Below, one piece after another: positions 1 to 7,386 of a stretch of 12,756 bases of DNA (positions within the stretch are counted from its first letter, which is position 1; every line of letters starts with the position of its first letter). The notes beneath the pieces are model-generated. The model saw nothing but the letters and a program-made list of their open reading frames with translations, was not told the origin of the DNA and did no database searches. The translations under genes were made by a program, and so were the position numbers. The DNA is from CAYUNT01 sp964446285 (lineage in GTDB: Bacteria; Sumerlaeota; Sumerlaeia; SLMS01; CAYUNT01), in the NCBI GenBank assembly GCA_964446285.1, contig CAYUNT010000136.1:1-12756 (forward strand), read 5' to 3'.

Positions 1-123
1 CCCGCCCGCAGCGATCAGGATCGGACGAAGCGGCGGCGCCTGGCGCTCGCTCCCGTGAAATCCGCGCGCGCCGCCCTCAAGTCCCGCATTTCCAGTCGAT
101 TCGATACTTTCGTGTTCCGACAT
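1..123 (-). CDS. murG: MurG, N-terminal fragment (cut by window edge)
   Basis: MurG is the peripheral membrane glycosyltransferase that adds GlcNAc from UDP-GlcNAc to lipid I to make lipid II. Only the first 41 codons are present. They end in RPILIAAGG, which matches the start of the first Rossmann domain just before the family's GGTGGH loop; the loop itself lies beyond the edge. I chose the ATG at 123 because GGAAAGG sits 9 bases upstream. An in-frame ATG at 147, 7 bases after the ftsW stop, lacks a good ribosome site and would add 8 residues. Either way about 30 or more polar, Gly-rich residues precede the Rossmann strand, whereas MurG usually starts within about 10 residues of it. The position right after ftsW is the normal dcw order. 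The identification rests on a short motif plus context. Confidence 0.8.
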   Translation of the reverse strand, partial: MSEHESIESTGNAGLEGGARGFHGSERQAPPLRPILIAAGG

Positions 124-154
124 TGGGTCATGCCTTTCCACAAGCATGATGAAA

Positions 155-1333
155 TTACTCAGCCACTGGCAGCGTTTCCGCCGCCCCGCCGCTTTGCAGC
201 GACGTATTGGCAATCGCGATCACCATTCCCGCGCACGCCAGAGCCGAGATCAGCGCCGACCCTCCATAACTGATGAACGGCAGTGCCAGGCCCTTTGTCG
301 GCGCCAAGCCAAGCACCACGCAGAAGTTCACATAGGCAGAGATCCCAATAATCAGCGTCAATCCCGCAGCCGTCAGGCACGTAAAGTAATCCGGCGCGCG
401 CAGCGCCACCCGCATCCCTTGCAGCACCCACAGCAGGAACATCACCACCACGCAAACTGCGCCCAACAGCCCGAGCTCTTCGCAGATGATGGCAAAAATG
501 AAGTCGGTATGCGCCTCGCTCAAGAACATGTATTTCTGCATCCCGAGGCCAAGTCCCCGCCCAAACAACCCGCCCGAACCCACCGCGATGAGCGACTGGA
601 TCAGCTGCCATCCCGTCGTCATCGCGTATTTCTCCGGATCGATGAATGCAAGAATTCGCATGATCCGGTAACTATGCGCCAACAACGCATACACAAGCAC
701 CGGCAGCGCCAGCGCCACCACGCCGAACAAGTGCGCCGCCCTCAGGCGCGCCAGCAGCCAGGTGGCCAGGATCACAGTGCCAAGAACCATGACCGTCCCG
801 AGGTCGCGCTGCAAAAGGATCAGCCCCAGGAACAGCGCGCTTGTGGCGGCCAGCGGAAGGAATCCCTTGAAGAACAAACGGGCTTTCTCGCGCTTGTCCG
901 CCAGCAGGCGCGCCATGAGCAAAACCAGCGCCGGCTTTGCGAATTCCGAAGGTTGAATTGTGATCGGCCCCAGCCACAGCCAGCGCCGCGCCCCTTTCGC
1001 GCTCACTCCGAGTGGCGTCGCCAGCACCAACACCAGCATCGCAAGCACCCCCAGCGCCACCCACGGCGCCGCGCGATAGAGCGTTTTCGTATCGGTCCGC
1101 GCGAGAACGACCAGGGCAATCAGTCCCAGCGCGCCGTAGAGCAGCTGCCGCTCCAGATACGTGATGGAATGATACGAGTATTCATCGACGATTTCCGAAT
1201 CGATGCTCTGAATCAGCCGCCGGTGTTCCAGCCCTGCCCGCGCGCCGCTCGCCGAATAGACCATCACCAGCCCGATCCCAAGCAGGGCGAGTGTGAGGAT
1301 CAGAATCGAAGCGGGACGGACAGGGCTGTGCAT
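155..1333 (-). CDS. ftsW: FtsW, septal SEDS peptidoglycan glycosyltransferase
   Basis: FtsW is the multi-pass inner-membrane SEDS enzyme that polymerises lipid II into glycan strands at the septum, working with FtsI. The 392-aa length is normal. Visible hallmarks are QPSEFAKPALVLL (about 127-139), LLQRDLGT (173-180), GGLFGRGLGLGMQKYMFLSE (254-273), AHTDFIFAIICEELG (274-288) and LGLAPTKGLALPFISYGGS (341-359). Asp277 in HTDFI corresponds to the catalytic Asp described in FtsW/RodA. The first membrane segment (about 7-29) is followed by a longish charged loop (about 30-62) before the second. The ATG at 1333 has GAGG 8 bases upstream. The APTKG...PFISYGG motif occurs in both FtsW and RodA, but the position between murD and murG favours FtsW. 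The C-terminus after the last membrane segment is only about 15 residues. Confidence 0.96.
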   Translation of the reverse strand: MHSPVRPASILILTLALLGIGLVMVYSASGARAGLEHRRLIQSIDSEIVDEYSYHSITYLERQLLYGALGLIALVVLARTDTKTLYRAAPWVALGVLAMLVLVLATPLGVSAKGARRWLWLGPITIQPSEFAKPALVLLMARLLADKREKARLFFKGFLPLAATSALFLGLILLQRDLGTVMVLGTVILATWLLARLRAAHLFGVVALALPVLVYALLAHSYRIMRILAFIDPEKYAMTTGWQLIQSLIAVGSGGLFGRGLGLGMQKYMFLSEAHTDFIFAIICEELGLLGAVCVVVMFLLWVLQGMRVALRAPDYFTCLTAAGLTLIIGISAYVNFCVVLGLAPTKGLALPFISYGGSALISALACAGMVIAIANTSLQSGGAAETLPVAE

Positions 1334-1400
1334 TGTATGCGCCTCAAAGTGGAGAATGCGGCAACACGCGCATCAGGCCGCGCACACGCGGAAATTCGCG

Positions 1401-1423
1401 CGCGCTTTGGCGTTTGCCGCGCG
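1401..1423 (-). other. GC-rich hairpin directly after the murD stop codon
   Basis: On the minus strand an inverted repeat starts right after the murD TGA: CGCGC, then GGC-AAAC-GCC, an AAA bulge, then GCGCG. It occupies the start of the 90-base murD-ftsW gap. There is no T-run after it, so it is not a standard intrinsic terminator. It could be an RNA-processing or 3'-protecting structure, or just a result of high GC content. Confidence 0.35.
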
Positions 1424-2815
1424 TCAGGACGGGCGACGGCTGCTCACCCAATTGCGCACGCAGCGCTTGAAGTGGCGGCCGCGTTCTTCATAATCCTTAT
1501 ACATGTCAAAGGAAGCGCACGCCGGCGAAAGCAGCACTACGTCGCCCGATGCCGCGCTGCGAACCGCCTTATCCACGGCGTCTTCCATCGTGCGGGCGCG
1601 TTGTGTGGGAACGAGCGCGCCCCAAGCGCGGTCGATCAGGTCCGCCGCTTCGCCGATTAATACGATGGCCTTAACCCTGGATTTCACCAGTTGATTCAGG
1701 CGGTCGTATGCGGATTTTTTATCGCGCCCGCCCGCCAGAAGAACAATCGGCGCCTCGAAGGAAAGCAGCGCCTTTTCGAGGCTGTCCACGTTTGTGGCCT
1801 TCGAGTCGTTGTAAAAGCGGACTCCGTTTTTTTCGCCGCACAGTTCGATGCGGTGTTCGACGCCGGCAAACTTTTTCAACGATGCCGTCATCTGTTCGGG
1901 CGTCACGCCCATCTGGCGGCAGAAGATCATCGAAGCGAGGCAGTTTTCGATGTTATGGCGCCCAGGCATCGGGATGTCGCGCGCTGCGCACACCGGAACT
2001 GTTCCATCTTTGTCGCGCAGGTAAATGGTCTCGCCTTCCATAAACGCCCCGCGCTCGACCGCCTGCGTGCTCGAAAAATAAAACACCCGCGCTTGCGTCA
2101 GCTCGGAAAGCTTCACGCAGAACGGATCATCCGCGTTCAGGATCAGGAAATCCTCGGGGCCTTGGTTCAGCGTGATGCGGTATTTGGCCGCAATATATTC
2201 CCTCATGCTGGGATAGCGGTCCATGTGGTCGCGCGATATGTTCAGCAGCGCCGCCCCATGCGGACGAAACCGCTGGATCGACTCGAGCTGGAAGCTCGAT
2301 ATTTCCGTCACGAGTATCCGCGGTCCGCGCTGGATTTCCTGCACTGACGACAGCACAGCGTCCGAAAATGCGCGCCCGATGTTGCCCGCCACCACCGCGT
2401 TCCATCCAGCGTCGGTCATCATCTTGCCCGTCACCGTGGTGCAGGTGGTTTTGCCATTTGTCCCAGTAATTGCAACGATTTTCGTATCGGTGAAGTAGCA
2501 GGCGAGCTCGACTTCGCTGATCACGGGCAGGCCGATCGAGGACGCCATTTTAATGATCGGATGAGAGAGTGGAACGCCCGGGCTGACGACAACCACGCGG
2601 GCATGTTCAAAGATGCGTTTGTCCCACTGGCCAAAATACCAGGTGACGCCTTGGCGGCGGAAGCGACGGATCAGGGAACGGAATTCCTTCGCCGGTTTTT
2701 CATCCACCACCGTGACGCCGATGTTGTAGTGGCGGAGAAGATTTGCCGCGCCGACGCCCGAACGGGCGGAGCCAACAACCAGCGCGTGCGAGAATGGGAA
2801 ATTGTGGGATTGCAT
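1424..2815 (-). CDS. murD: MurD, UDP-MurNAc-L-Ala:D-Glu ligase
   Basis: MurD is the cytoplasmic ATP-dependent ligase that adds D-glutamate to UDP-MurNAc-L-Ala. It has 463 residues, close to the family's usual 440-460. An N-terminal Rossmann domain binds the UDP substrate (VVGSARSGVGAANLL, about 13-27). The ATPase domain carries GTNGKT (118-123), EISSFQLE (171-178) and RDHMDRY (195-201). The C-terminal Mur ligase domain carries GRHNIEN (285-291), HRIE (321-324), NDSKATN (336-342) and the MurD signature SPACASFDMYKDYEERG (430-446). That signature separates it from MurC, MurE and MurF. The ATG at 2815 is supported by GAGGAGG 6 bases upstream. It follows mraY after an unusually long 252-base gap and precedes ftsW by 90 bases. 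No missing catalytic residue was seen. Confidence 0.97.
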   Translation of the reverse strand: MQSHNFPFSHALVVGSARSGVGAANLLRHYNIGVTVVDEKPAKEFRSLIRRFRRQGVTWYFGQWDKRIFEHARVVVVSPGVPLSHPIIKMASSIGLPVISEVELACYFTDTKIVAITGTNGKTTCTTVTGKMMTDAGWNAVVAGNIGRAFSDAVLSSVQEIQRGPRILVTEISSFQLESIQRFRPHGAALLNISRDHMDRYPSMREYIAAKYRITLNQGPEDFLILNADDPFCVKLSELTQARVFYFSSTQAVERGAFMEGETIYLRDKDGTVPVCAARDIPMPGRHNIENCLASMIFCRQMGVTPEQMTASLKKFAGVEHRIELCGEKNGVRFYNDSKATNVDSLEKALLSFEAPIVLLAGGRDKKSAYDRLNQLVKSRVKAIVLIGEAADLIDRAWGALVPTQRARTMEDAVDKAVRSAASGDVVLLSPACASFDMYKDYEERGRHFKRCVRNWVSSRRPS

Positions 2816-2821
2816 GGAGGG

Positions 2822-2828
2822 CCTCCTC
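2822..2828 (-). promoter_or_regulatory. murD ribosome binding site, partly self-complementary
   Basis: GAGGAGG lies 6 bases before the murD ATG and fixes that start. The bases between the site and the ATG are CCCTCC, so GGAG can pair with CTCC around a three-base loop. In mRNA this could partly hide the site. The TGA of a possible small upstream ORF (2827-2829) lies inside the site. Confidence 0.7.
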
Positions 2829-3045
2829 AGCAGGATTGGATGCGGGAGCGGGAACGTGGAACTGCGAATCTGCCGCTATGCTTTGTGCAGCAATACAGCC
2901 CGGGAAAATCGCGGCGGCGCGGGCCAATGCCGCCGTGGAATCGCGATCCGAAACGGACGACAATCAAGCGCCGCCACCGCCATTCGACGGCAGCCACGCC
3001 GGAAAAAATCGCAAGGTTTGGTTTCTCCGCGCGGATCGCAGGCAT
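2827..3045 (-). CDS. Possible small ORF between mraY and murD (doubtful)
   Basis: I do not recognise this gene. It would encode 72 residues from the ATG at 3045, rich in Arg (about 15) with a few Trp and Cys and no clear membrane segment or motif. Two things favour translation: AAAGGAG at 3059-3065 follows the mraY stop, and the TGA at 2827-2829 lies inside the murD ribosome site, as in tightly packed operons. Against it, the spacing to this ATG is a long 13 bases. An overlapping frame starting at the ATG at 3049, with better 9-base spacing, runs 57 codons to a TAG at 2876-2878. Neither product looks like a known protein, and the Arg-rich composition is what random GC-rich DNA yields. The gap could instead be a decayed gene or a leader. 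Confidence 0.22.
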   Translation of the reverse strand: MPAIRAEKPNLAIFSGVAAVEWRWRRLIVVRFGSRFHGGIGPRRRDFPGLYCCTKHSGRFAVPRSRSRIQSC

Positions 3046-3058
3046 TCATGTGAGCATT

Positions 3059-3065
3059 CTCCTTT
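3059..3065 (-). promoter_or_regulatory. Ribosome-binding-like site with no clear gene
   Basis: AAAGGAG begins 2 bases after the mraY stop (3068-3070). It is 9 bases before an ATG at 3049 and 13 before another at 3045, which open the two competing small frames in the mraY-murD gap. It is the strongest sign that something in this gap is, or once was, translated. Confidence 0.4.
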
Positions 3066-3067
3066 CT

Positions 3068-4201
3068 TCAGCGAATTTTCAGCGCGCTCAGGCCGGCAAG
3101 CGCCAGCAGGAGCGATACAATCCAAAATCGCGTGATGATTTTTGACTCTTTCCACCCGAGCTTCTCAAAATGATGATGCAGCGGACTCATCCGGAAAATC
3201 CGCCGTTTGAACAACCGGAACGACGCCACCTGCATAATCACAGACAATGCTTCAATCACAAAAACCCCGCCCACGATCGCGAGCAGAAATTCCTGCTTGG
3301 CGATCAGCGCCGCCGACCCGAGCAATCCGCCGATCATGAGGCTTCCTACGTCGCCCATGAAGACGCTCGCCGGATAAGAATTGAACCATAAAAATGCCAG
3401 CCCGGCCCCGATCAGCGCGCATAGCAGGATCGCCAGTTCTCCCGCGCCCGGGACATAGGGGATCAGCAGATATTTCGCCATATCCACGCGCCCCGCCAGA
3501 TACGAAACCACCGCCAGACACACCGAAACAGGCAGCGTGATCCCTATCGCAAGTCCGTCCAACCCATCTGAGATATTTATGGCATTACTTGTGGCCACAA
3601 GCACCAAAGCAGCAAACGCGATGTAGCCCCAGCCGAGCGACACAGCCGCATTTTTGAAAAATGGCAGCGCCACGCCATCCGAGCCGAACTGCGGCATAAC
3701 GCTGTATCGGACTCCGTAATCGCCCAGCCCATAGACCGCGCCAAATACCAGCCCAAGCAGAATTTGCAGCCCCATTTTCCTGCGCGCCGTCATACCGTCG
3801 CCGCACCGGCGCACCACCTTCATGTAATCGTCCCAAAACCCGATGGCCGCAAAGCCGAGCATCATCGCCACCGACAGCCCAATGACCGATTTTGCCCAGT
3901 CGCAAAGGAGAATCGCCGGAACGAGCGTGGCCAGCAGGATCAATAGCCCCCCCATTGTTGGCGTGCCCTGCTTGGACTTGTGCATCTCGAACAGGTCCAC
4001 GGCGCCCGGCGCATTCATGTGCCGCACGAACTGCCGCGCTTTCAGCCTCCGCAACGCCTCGATCACCGGCCCGCCTGCCAGAACCCCGATCCCAAATCCA
4101 AGCAACAGCGCCATAGACGCACGCACTGTGATATATTCAAGCGTCCGCGAGATTCCGGCGGAGTCCAGGAGCAGATGGGCGAGGCGTTCGATGAGGATCA
4201 T
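3068..4201 (-). CDS. mraY: MraY, phospho-MurNAc-pentapeptide translocase
   Basis: MraY is the integral membrane enzyme that transfers phospho-MurNAc-pentapeptide from UDP to undecaprenyl phosphate, making lipid I. At 377 residues it is slightly longer than the usual 320-365. Clear family motifs are KQGTPTMGG (77-85), GFWDDYMKV (121-129) with the metal-binding Asp pair at 124-125, SNAINISDGLDGLA (205-218), FLWFNSYPASVFMGDVGS (270-287) with the third active-site Asp at 284, and PLHHHFEKLGW (340-350). Many hydrophobic segments fit the ten-helix fold. The N-terminus has about 20 residues before the first helix. The ATG at 4201 has no strong ribosome site, but it is the first start before that helix. 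The gene begins 100 bases after murF and ends 252 bases before murD. Confidence 0.97.
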   Translation of the reverse strand: MILIERLAHLLLDSAGISRTLEYITVRASMALLLGFGIGVLAGGPVIEALRRLKARQFVRHMNAPGAVDLFEMHKSKQGTPTMGGLLILLATLVPAILLCDWAKSVIGLSVAMMLGFAAIGFWDDYMKVVRRCGDGMTARRKMGLQILLGLVFGAVYGLGDYGVRYSVMPQFGSDGVALPFFKNAAVSLGWGYIAFAALVLVATSNAINISDGLDGLAIGITLPVSVCLAVVSYLAGRVDMAKYLLIPYVPGAGELAILLCALIGAGLAFLWFNSYPASVFMGDVGSLMIGGLLGSAALIAKQEFLLAIVGGVFVIEALSVIMQVASFRLFKRRIFRMSPLHHHFEKLGWKESKIITRFWIVSLLLALAGLSALKIR

Positions 4202-4301
4202 GGTGATTGCTTCAGTGTTTTATGTGTAGCGTTTCACGTTACGCTATTCGCATTGAATTTTGCCGTTCGCTTGCGGGCTGCCTATCCCGCGCGGTATTCT
4301 T
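4202..4301 (-). other. murF-mraY gap with two small hairpins
   Basis: This 100-base gap holds no gene. It has two inverted repeats: TAGCGT / ACGCTA with an 8-base loop (4227-4246), and GCGGG / CCCGC with an 8-base loop (4273-4290). Neither is followed by a T-run in the direction of transcription, so they are not typical terminators. I see no convincing promoter here. Confidence 0.4.
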
Positions 4302-5702
4302 TTACGCGGCGTTCAGGCGCTGCTTCAGTGTCGAAATGGCTTCTTCCAGCCGCATCAGCCTCGAACCCTTCACCAGCAACGTGTCATTCGGGCGCAGCGT
4401 TTCAGCCAGATACATGCCCGCCTCGGCCGGCGTATCGCAGTGGCGGCACGGCAACCCGGCCTTGCAGACCACCTCATGGATCGTCCGCGCGCGCCGCCCG
4501 ACCGTGACGACCAGGTCCAGCGCCACATCCACCACGCGCTGCCCCACCGCCCGGTGATACATTTCCTCAAAATCTCCCAACTCGAGCATATCCCCCAAGA
4601 GGGCAACCATCCGCCCCTTCACCTCGGGACGGTAATCGCGCAGCGATGCAATGGCCTCCATTGTCGCCGTGGGCGCGGCGTTGTAGCAGTCTTTCAGCAG
4701 CCGCATCCCTTTGAACTCCTCGACCTCCGTCCGCATCGACGCCGGGCGGAAGTTGTTCAGCCGCTCCGCTGCGTCCGCCAGCGGCACGCCCAGCGCCAGG
4801 CTCACTCCGATTGCAGCCAGTGAGTTATATACCTGGAACCGCCCAAACAGGTGCAACTCGACCCAAGCCTCATTGCCTCGCGCACGGATGCGCATCCGGT
4901 ATCCGAACGGCTGGATTTTCAAGATTTCTTCCGCCATTACATCCGCCGGTGTATTGACGCCAAACGTCATCAATTGCAGCGGCCGGCGCGCGCTTTCGAG
5001 CGCTTTGGCGGACTGCGCGCAATCGGCGTTCATCACGAGCAGGCTTTCGCGCGGCATGGCGTCGATGATTTCCGCCTCGCCCGCGATCAGGTTTTTCAGC
5101 GACCCGAACTGCCCGATATGCGCCTCGAAAATGTTGGTGATCAGCCCGACGTCCGGCCGGGCGATTTCCGTCAGGCGCGCCAGTTCGCCGGGGCGGTTCA
5201 TGCCCAGTTCCACCACGGCGATTTCATGGCCTTCTTCCAGGCGCAGCAGCGTTTGCGGCAGCCCGATCAGATTGTTTTTGTTCCCTTCCGTCGCCAGAAG
5301 CTTTCCTTCCGCTCCGAGGATCGCCGTCAGCATGTCTTTTGTGGTCGTCTTGCCCGACGATCCGCTAACGGCCACTACGCACGGATTGATCCGGTGGCGG
5401 TGATACGACGCAAAATCCCCAAGTGCCCGCTGCGTATCGGGAACCTGAATCGCGAACGTTCCCTCGGGATGATCCAGATTTTCCGGATCCGTCGAGACGA
5501 TCACTCCAGCGGCTTTGCGCTCAAACGCCTCGCGGATAAACGCGTTGCCGTCGAAATTCGGCCCTTGAATCGCCCAAAAGACCTGTCCGGGCTGAATCGT
5601 CCTGCTGTCTGTGGAAATCGAACCCGTCGTTTGATCCGCCAAACCCCACAGAAGGGTTCCGCCCGTCTCGCGAACTATATCGACAACCTTGCACGGATGC
5701 AT
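4302..5702 (-). CDS. murF: MurF, UDP-MurNAc-tripeptide:D-Ala-D-Ala ligase
   Basis: MurF is the cytoplasmic ATP-dependent ligase that adds D-Ala-D-Ala to UDP-MurNAc-tripeptide, the last soluble precursor step. At 466 residues its length is typical. The N-terminal domain carries STDSRTIQPGQVFWAI (30-45). The P-loop is GSSGKTTT (114-121), followed by EGNKNNLIGLP (139-149), ELGMNRPGEL (165-174) and TNIFEAHIGQFGS (189-201). The C-terminal domain carries LLGDMLELG (368-376) and LVKGSRLM (443-450). Two conserved spots differ from the form I know: NAAP at 341-344 where NANP is usual, and AHIGQFGS where AHLE-FGS is usual. The fold-defining motifs are intact, so an active enzyme is likely. The ATG at 5702 sits 8 bases after TAGGAGG, whose TAG is the murE stop, so the two are probably translationally coupled. 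Confidence 0.96.
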   Translation of the reverse strand: MHPCKVVDIVRETGGTLLWGLADQTTGSISTDSRTIQPGQVFWAIQGPNFDGNAFIREAFERKAAGVIVSTDPENLDHPEGTFAIQVPDTQRALGDFASYHRHRINPCVVAVSGSSGKTTTKDMLTAILGAEGKLLATEGNKNNLIGLPQTLLRLEEGHEIAVVELGMNRPGELARLTEIARPDVGLITNIFEAHIGQFGSLKNLIAGEAEIIDAMPRESLLVMNADCAQSAKALESARRPLQLMTFGVNTPADVMAEEILKIQPFGYRMRIRARGNEAWVELHLFGRFQVYNSLAAIGVSLALGVPLADAAERLNNFRPASMRTEVEEFKGMRLLKDCYNAAPTATMEAIASLRDYRPEVKGRMVALLGDMLELGDFEEMYHRAVGQRVVDVALDLVVTVGRRARTIHEVVCKAGLPCRHCDTPAEAGMYLAETLRPNDTLLVKGSRLMRLEEAISTLKQRLNAA

Positions 5703-5710
5703 GATATGCG

Positions 5711-5717
5711 CCTCCTA
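5711..5717 (-). promoter_or_regulatory. murF ribosome binding site containing the murE stop codon
   Basis: TAGGAGG lies 8 bases before the murF ATG. Its first three bases are the murE stop, so ribosomes ending murE stand on the murF site. This fixes the murF start and suggests coupled synthesis of the two ligases. Confidence 0.8.
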
Positions 5718-7346
5718 TAGGGCATGGACAGTGGTTTGTCCTGTAATCGGCATGGTGGACATCGCAAGGGGCGGCGCCGGAACGGATGCCGTATCCGCCT
5801 CGACCGCCAGCCGCTGAGTCGTCGCGCTAATCCATTTTTCCTTCAGCATTCGAGTGATCGCCTCCGCGGCCGCCTCGCGATCATCGAAAGGAACCACCTG
5901 CGTCCCCAAGTCCTGGAACCGTTCCGCTCCCCGTCCAGCGATCACCACGGTGTCCTCTGGCCGTGCCAGCCGCACCGCCTCTTCGATCGCCTTCCGCCGG
6001 TCCAAAAGCACCTGGATGCGATTGGGGCGGATGCCGCTCGCCAGCAATCCTTCGTGCGCCTGGCGGGCGATTCGTTCCGGATCCTCCTTGCGGGGATTAT
6101 CGTTTGCCAGAATGGCCAGATCGCTCAGCCGTCCAACCACTTGCCCCATCAAAGGACGCTTTTCCGCGTCGCGCTGCCCTCCGCAGCCGAAGACCGTTAT
6201 CAGGCGCCCGCGCGTAATCCGCCGCGCGCTCGACAGCACGCTCTCGAGCGCGGCCGGCGTGTGCGCGAAATCCACAACCACCCGGAATTCCTGCCCGGCG
6301 TTCACCGCCTCGAACCGCCCCGGCACCGAACGCACCCTCCGCAGCCCCTCGGCGATAGTCCGCGGATCGATTCCGAGCGCGTGCGCCATGCCCGCTGCCG
6401 TTAGCATGTTTTGCACATTGAACAGCCCGATCAGCGGCGAAACCAGATCGATTCCTTCGCCCTCGATCTCCAGCCGAAACCGCGTTTCCGCCGCTCCAGC
6501 CAGAATGTCGCACGCCCGCACCGCCGCCGCCGATTCTGGGTTCATCGTGAACGAGTATTGCGCTTCCGGGTAATTCTCGATCAATTCCTGCCCGAGCGCG
6601 TCGTCGGCGTTGAAGATGGCCGTCGAACCCGCCACCGGCGCCAGGAACTTGAAGAAAAAGTCGCGCTTGGCCGCCACATAGTTCGCCAGCGAGCCGTGGT
6701 AATCCAGGTGGTCGCGCGCGCAATTGGTCAGCGCCCCGACGCGGAACGGAATCCCCGTGATGCGCTCCTGGTCGATGGCGTGCGACGAGACTTCCATCAC
6801 CACCGCGTCGATTTTTTCCGCTTCCATTTCGGCAAACATCGAGGCCAGCGCCAGGGCCGACGGCGTCGTATTTGTAGCCGGGATCGAATGCGCCCCCCAG
6901 CGATACGCCAGCGTCCCGAGCAGCCCCGTGCGCATCCCGGCCGTCTGGAGGATCGATTCGACCAGATGCGTGACGCTTGTCTTGCCGTTGGTGCCTGTAA
7001 CTCCTAGAGTTAGCATCCGCCGCGCGGGGTTGTTGTGCCAGGCGTGCGCGATCAAACCGGTGGCCCGGCGGGCGTCTTGCACCTGGACAATCGTCACGCC
7101 GGGAATCCGCGCCTTGGGCCGGTCCACCAGCACGGCGCTCACCCCGTGGCGGATCGCCTCGTCAATGAGCTGATGGCTATCCGTGCACGGGCCGCGCCGC
7201 GCCAAAAACAATCCGTGACGCACTGCCGTCTGTGCATGATCTCCCACTCCGGCTATGGGAACATCCTCACATCCGATCAGGTCCATAGGAACAATGCCGG
7301 CCTGCGCCAGCAATTGATTGAGAGGGATGGAAGGTTGAAAACTCAT
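5715..7346 (-). CDS. murE: MurE, UDP-MurNAc-L-Ala-D-Glu:meso-DAP ligase
   Basis: MurE is the cytoplasmic ATP-dependent ligase that adds the third stem-peptide residue. The product has 543 residues, longer than the usual 480-510; the excess is a Pro/Thr/Ser-bearing tail after about residue 505. Motifs are GTNGKTSVTHL (118-128), NTTPSAL (159-165), EVSSHAIDQERI (185-196), NCARDHLDYHG (208-218), Lys227 in the NYVAAKRDFF region (the usual carbamylated Lys), RFEAV (344-348), DFAHTP (359-364), GCGGQRDAEKRP (387-398) and NDNPRKEDP (415-423). DNPR (416-419) is the motif linked to meso-DAP specificity. The usual GKGHE substrate-contact loop reads GRGAE (471-475): the Glu is kept but the His is Ala. The ATG at 7346 has GAGG about 10 bases upstream. 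The gene lies 86 bases after ftsI. Confidence 0.96.
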   Translation of the reverse strand: MSFQPSIPLNQLLAQAGIVPMDLIGCEDVPIAGVGDHAQTAVRHGLFLARRGPCTDSHQLIDEAIRHGVSAVLVDRPKARIPGVTIVQVQDARRATGLIAHAWHNNPARRMLTLGVTGTNGKTSVTHLVESILQTAGMRTGLLGTLAYRWGAHSIPATNTTPSALALASMFAEMEAEKIDAVVMEVSSHAIDQERITGIPFRVGALTNCARDHLDYHGSLANYVAAKRDFFFKFLAPVAGSTAIFNADDALGQELIENYPEAQYSFTMNPESAAAVRACDILAGAAETRFRLEIEGEGIDLVSPLIGLFNVQNMLTAAGMAHALGIDPRTIAEGLRRVRSVPGRFEAVNAGQEFRVVVDFAHTPAALESVLSSARRITRGRLITVFGCGGQRDAEKRPLMGQVVGRLSDLAILANDNPRKEDPERIARQAHEGLLASGIRPNRIQVLLDRRKAIEEAVRLARPEDTVVIAGRGAERFQDLGTQVVPFDDREAAAEAITRMLKEKWISATTQRLAVEADTASVPAPPLAMSTMPITGQTTVHAL

Positions 7347-7386
7347 GGGGTAGCGCCTCGCGCCGTCTGTTCAATGGGATGGGGGA

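Noticed and set aside
146..1660. A 504-codon open frame on the plus strand.
   Set aside because: It lies opposite ftsW and the end of murD. Its product is full of His, Gln, Arg and Pro and has no motif, which is what the complement of GC-rich coding DNA gives.
2561..3145. A 194-codon plus-strand frame spanning the mraY-murD gap.
   Set aside because: It runs antisense into both flanking genes and its product has no motif. It does not explain the gap better than the minus-strand small frames.
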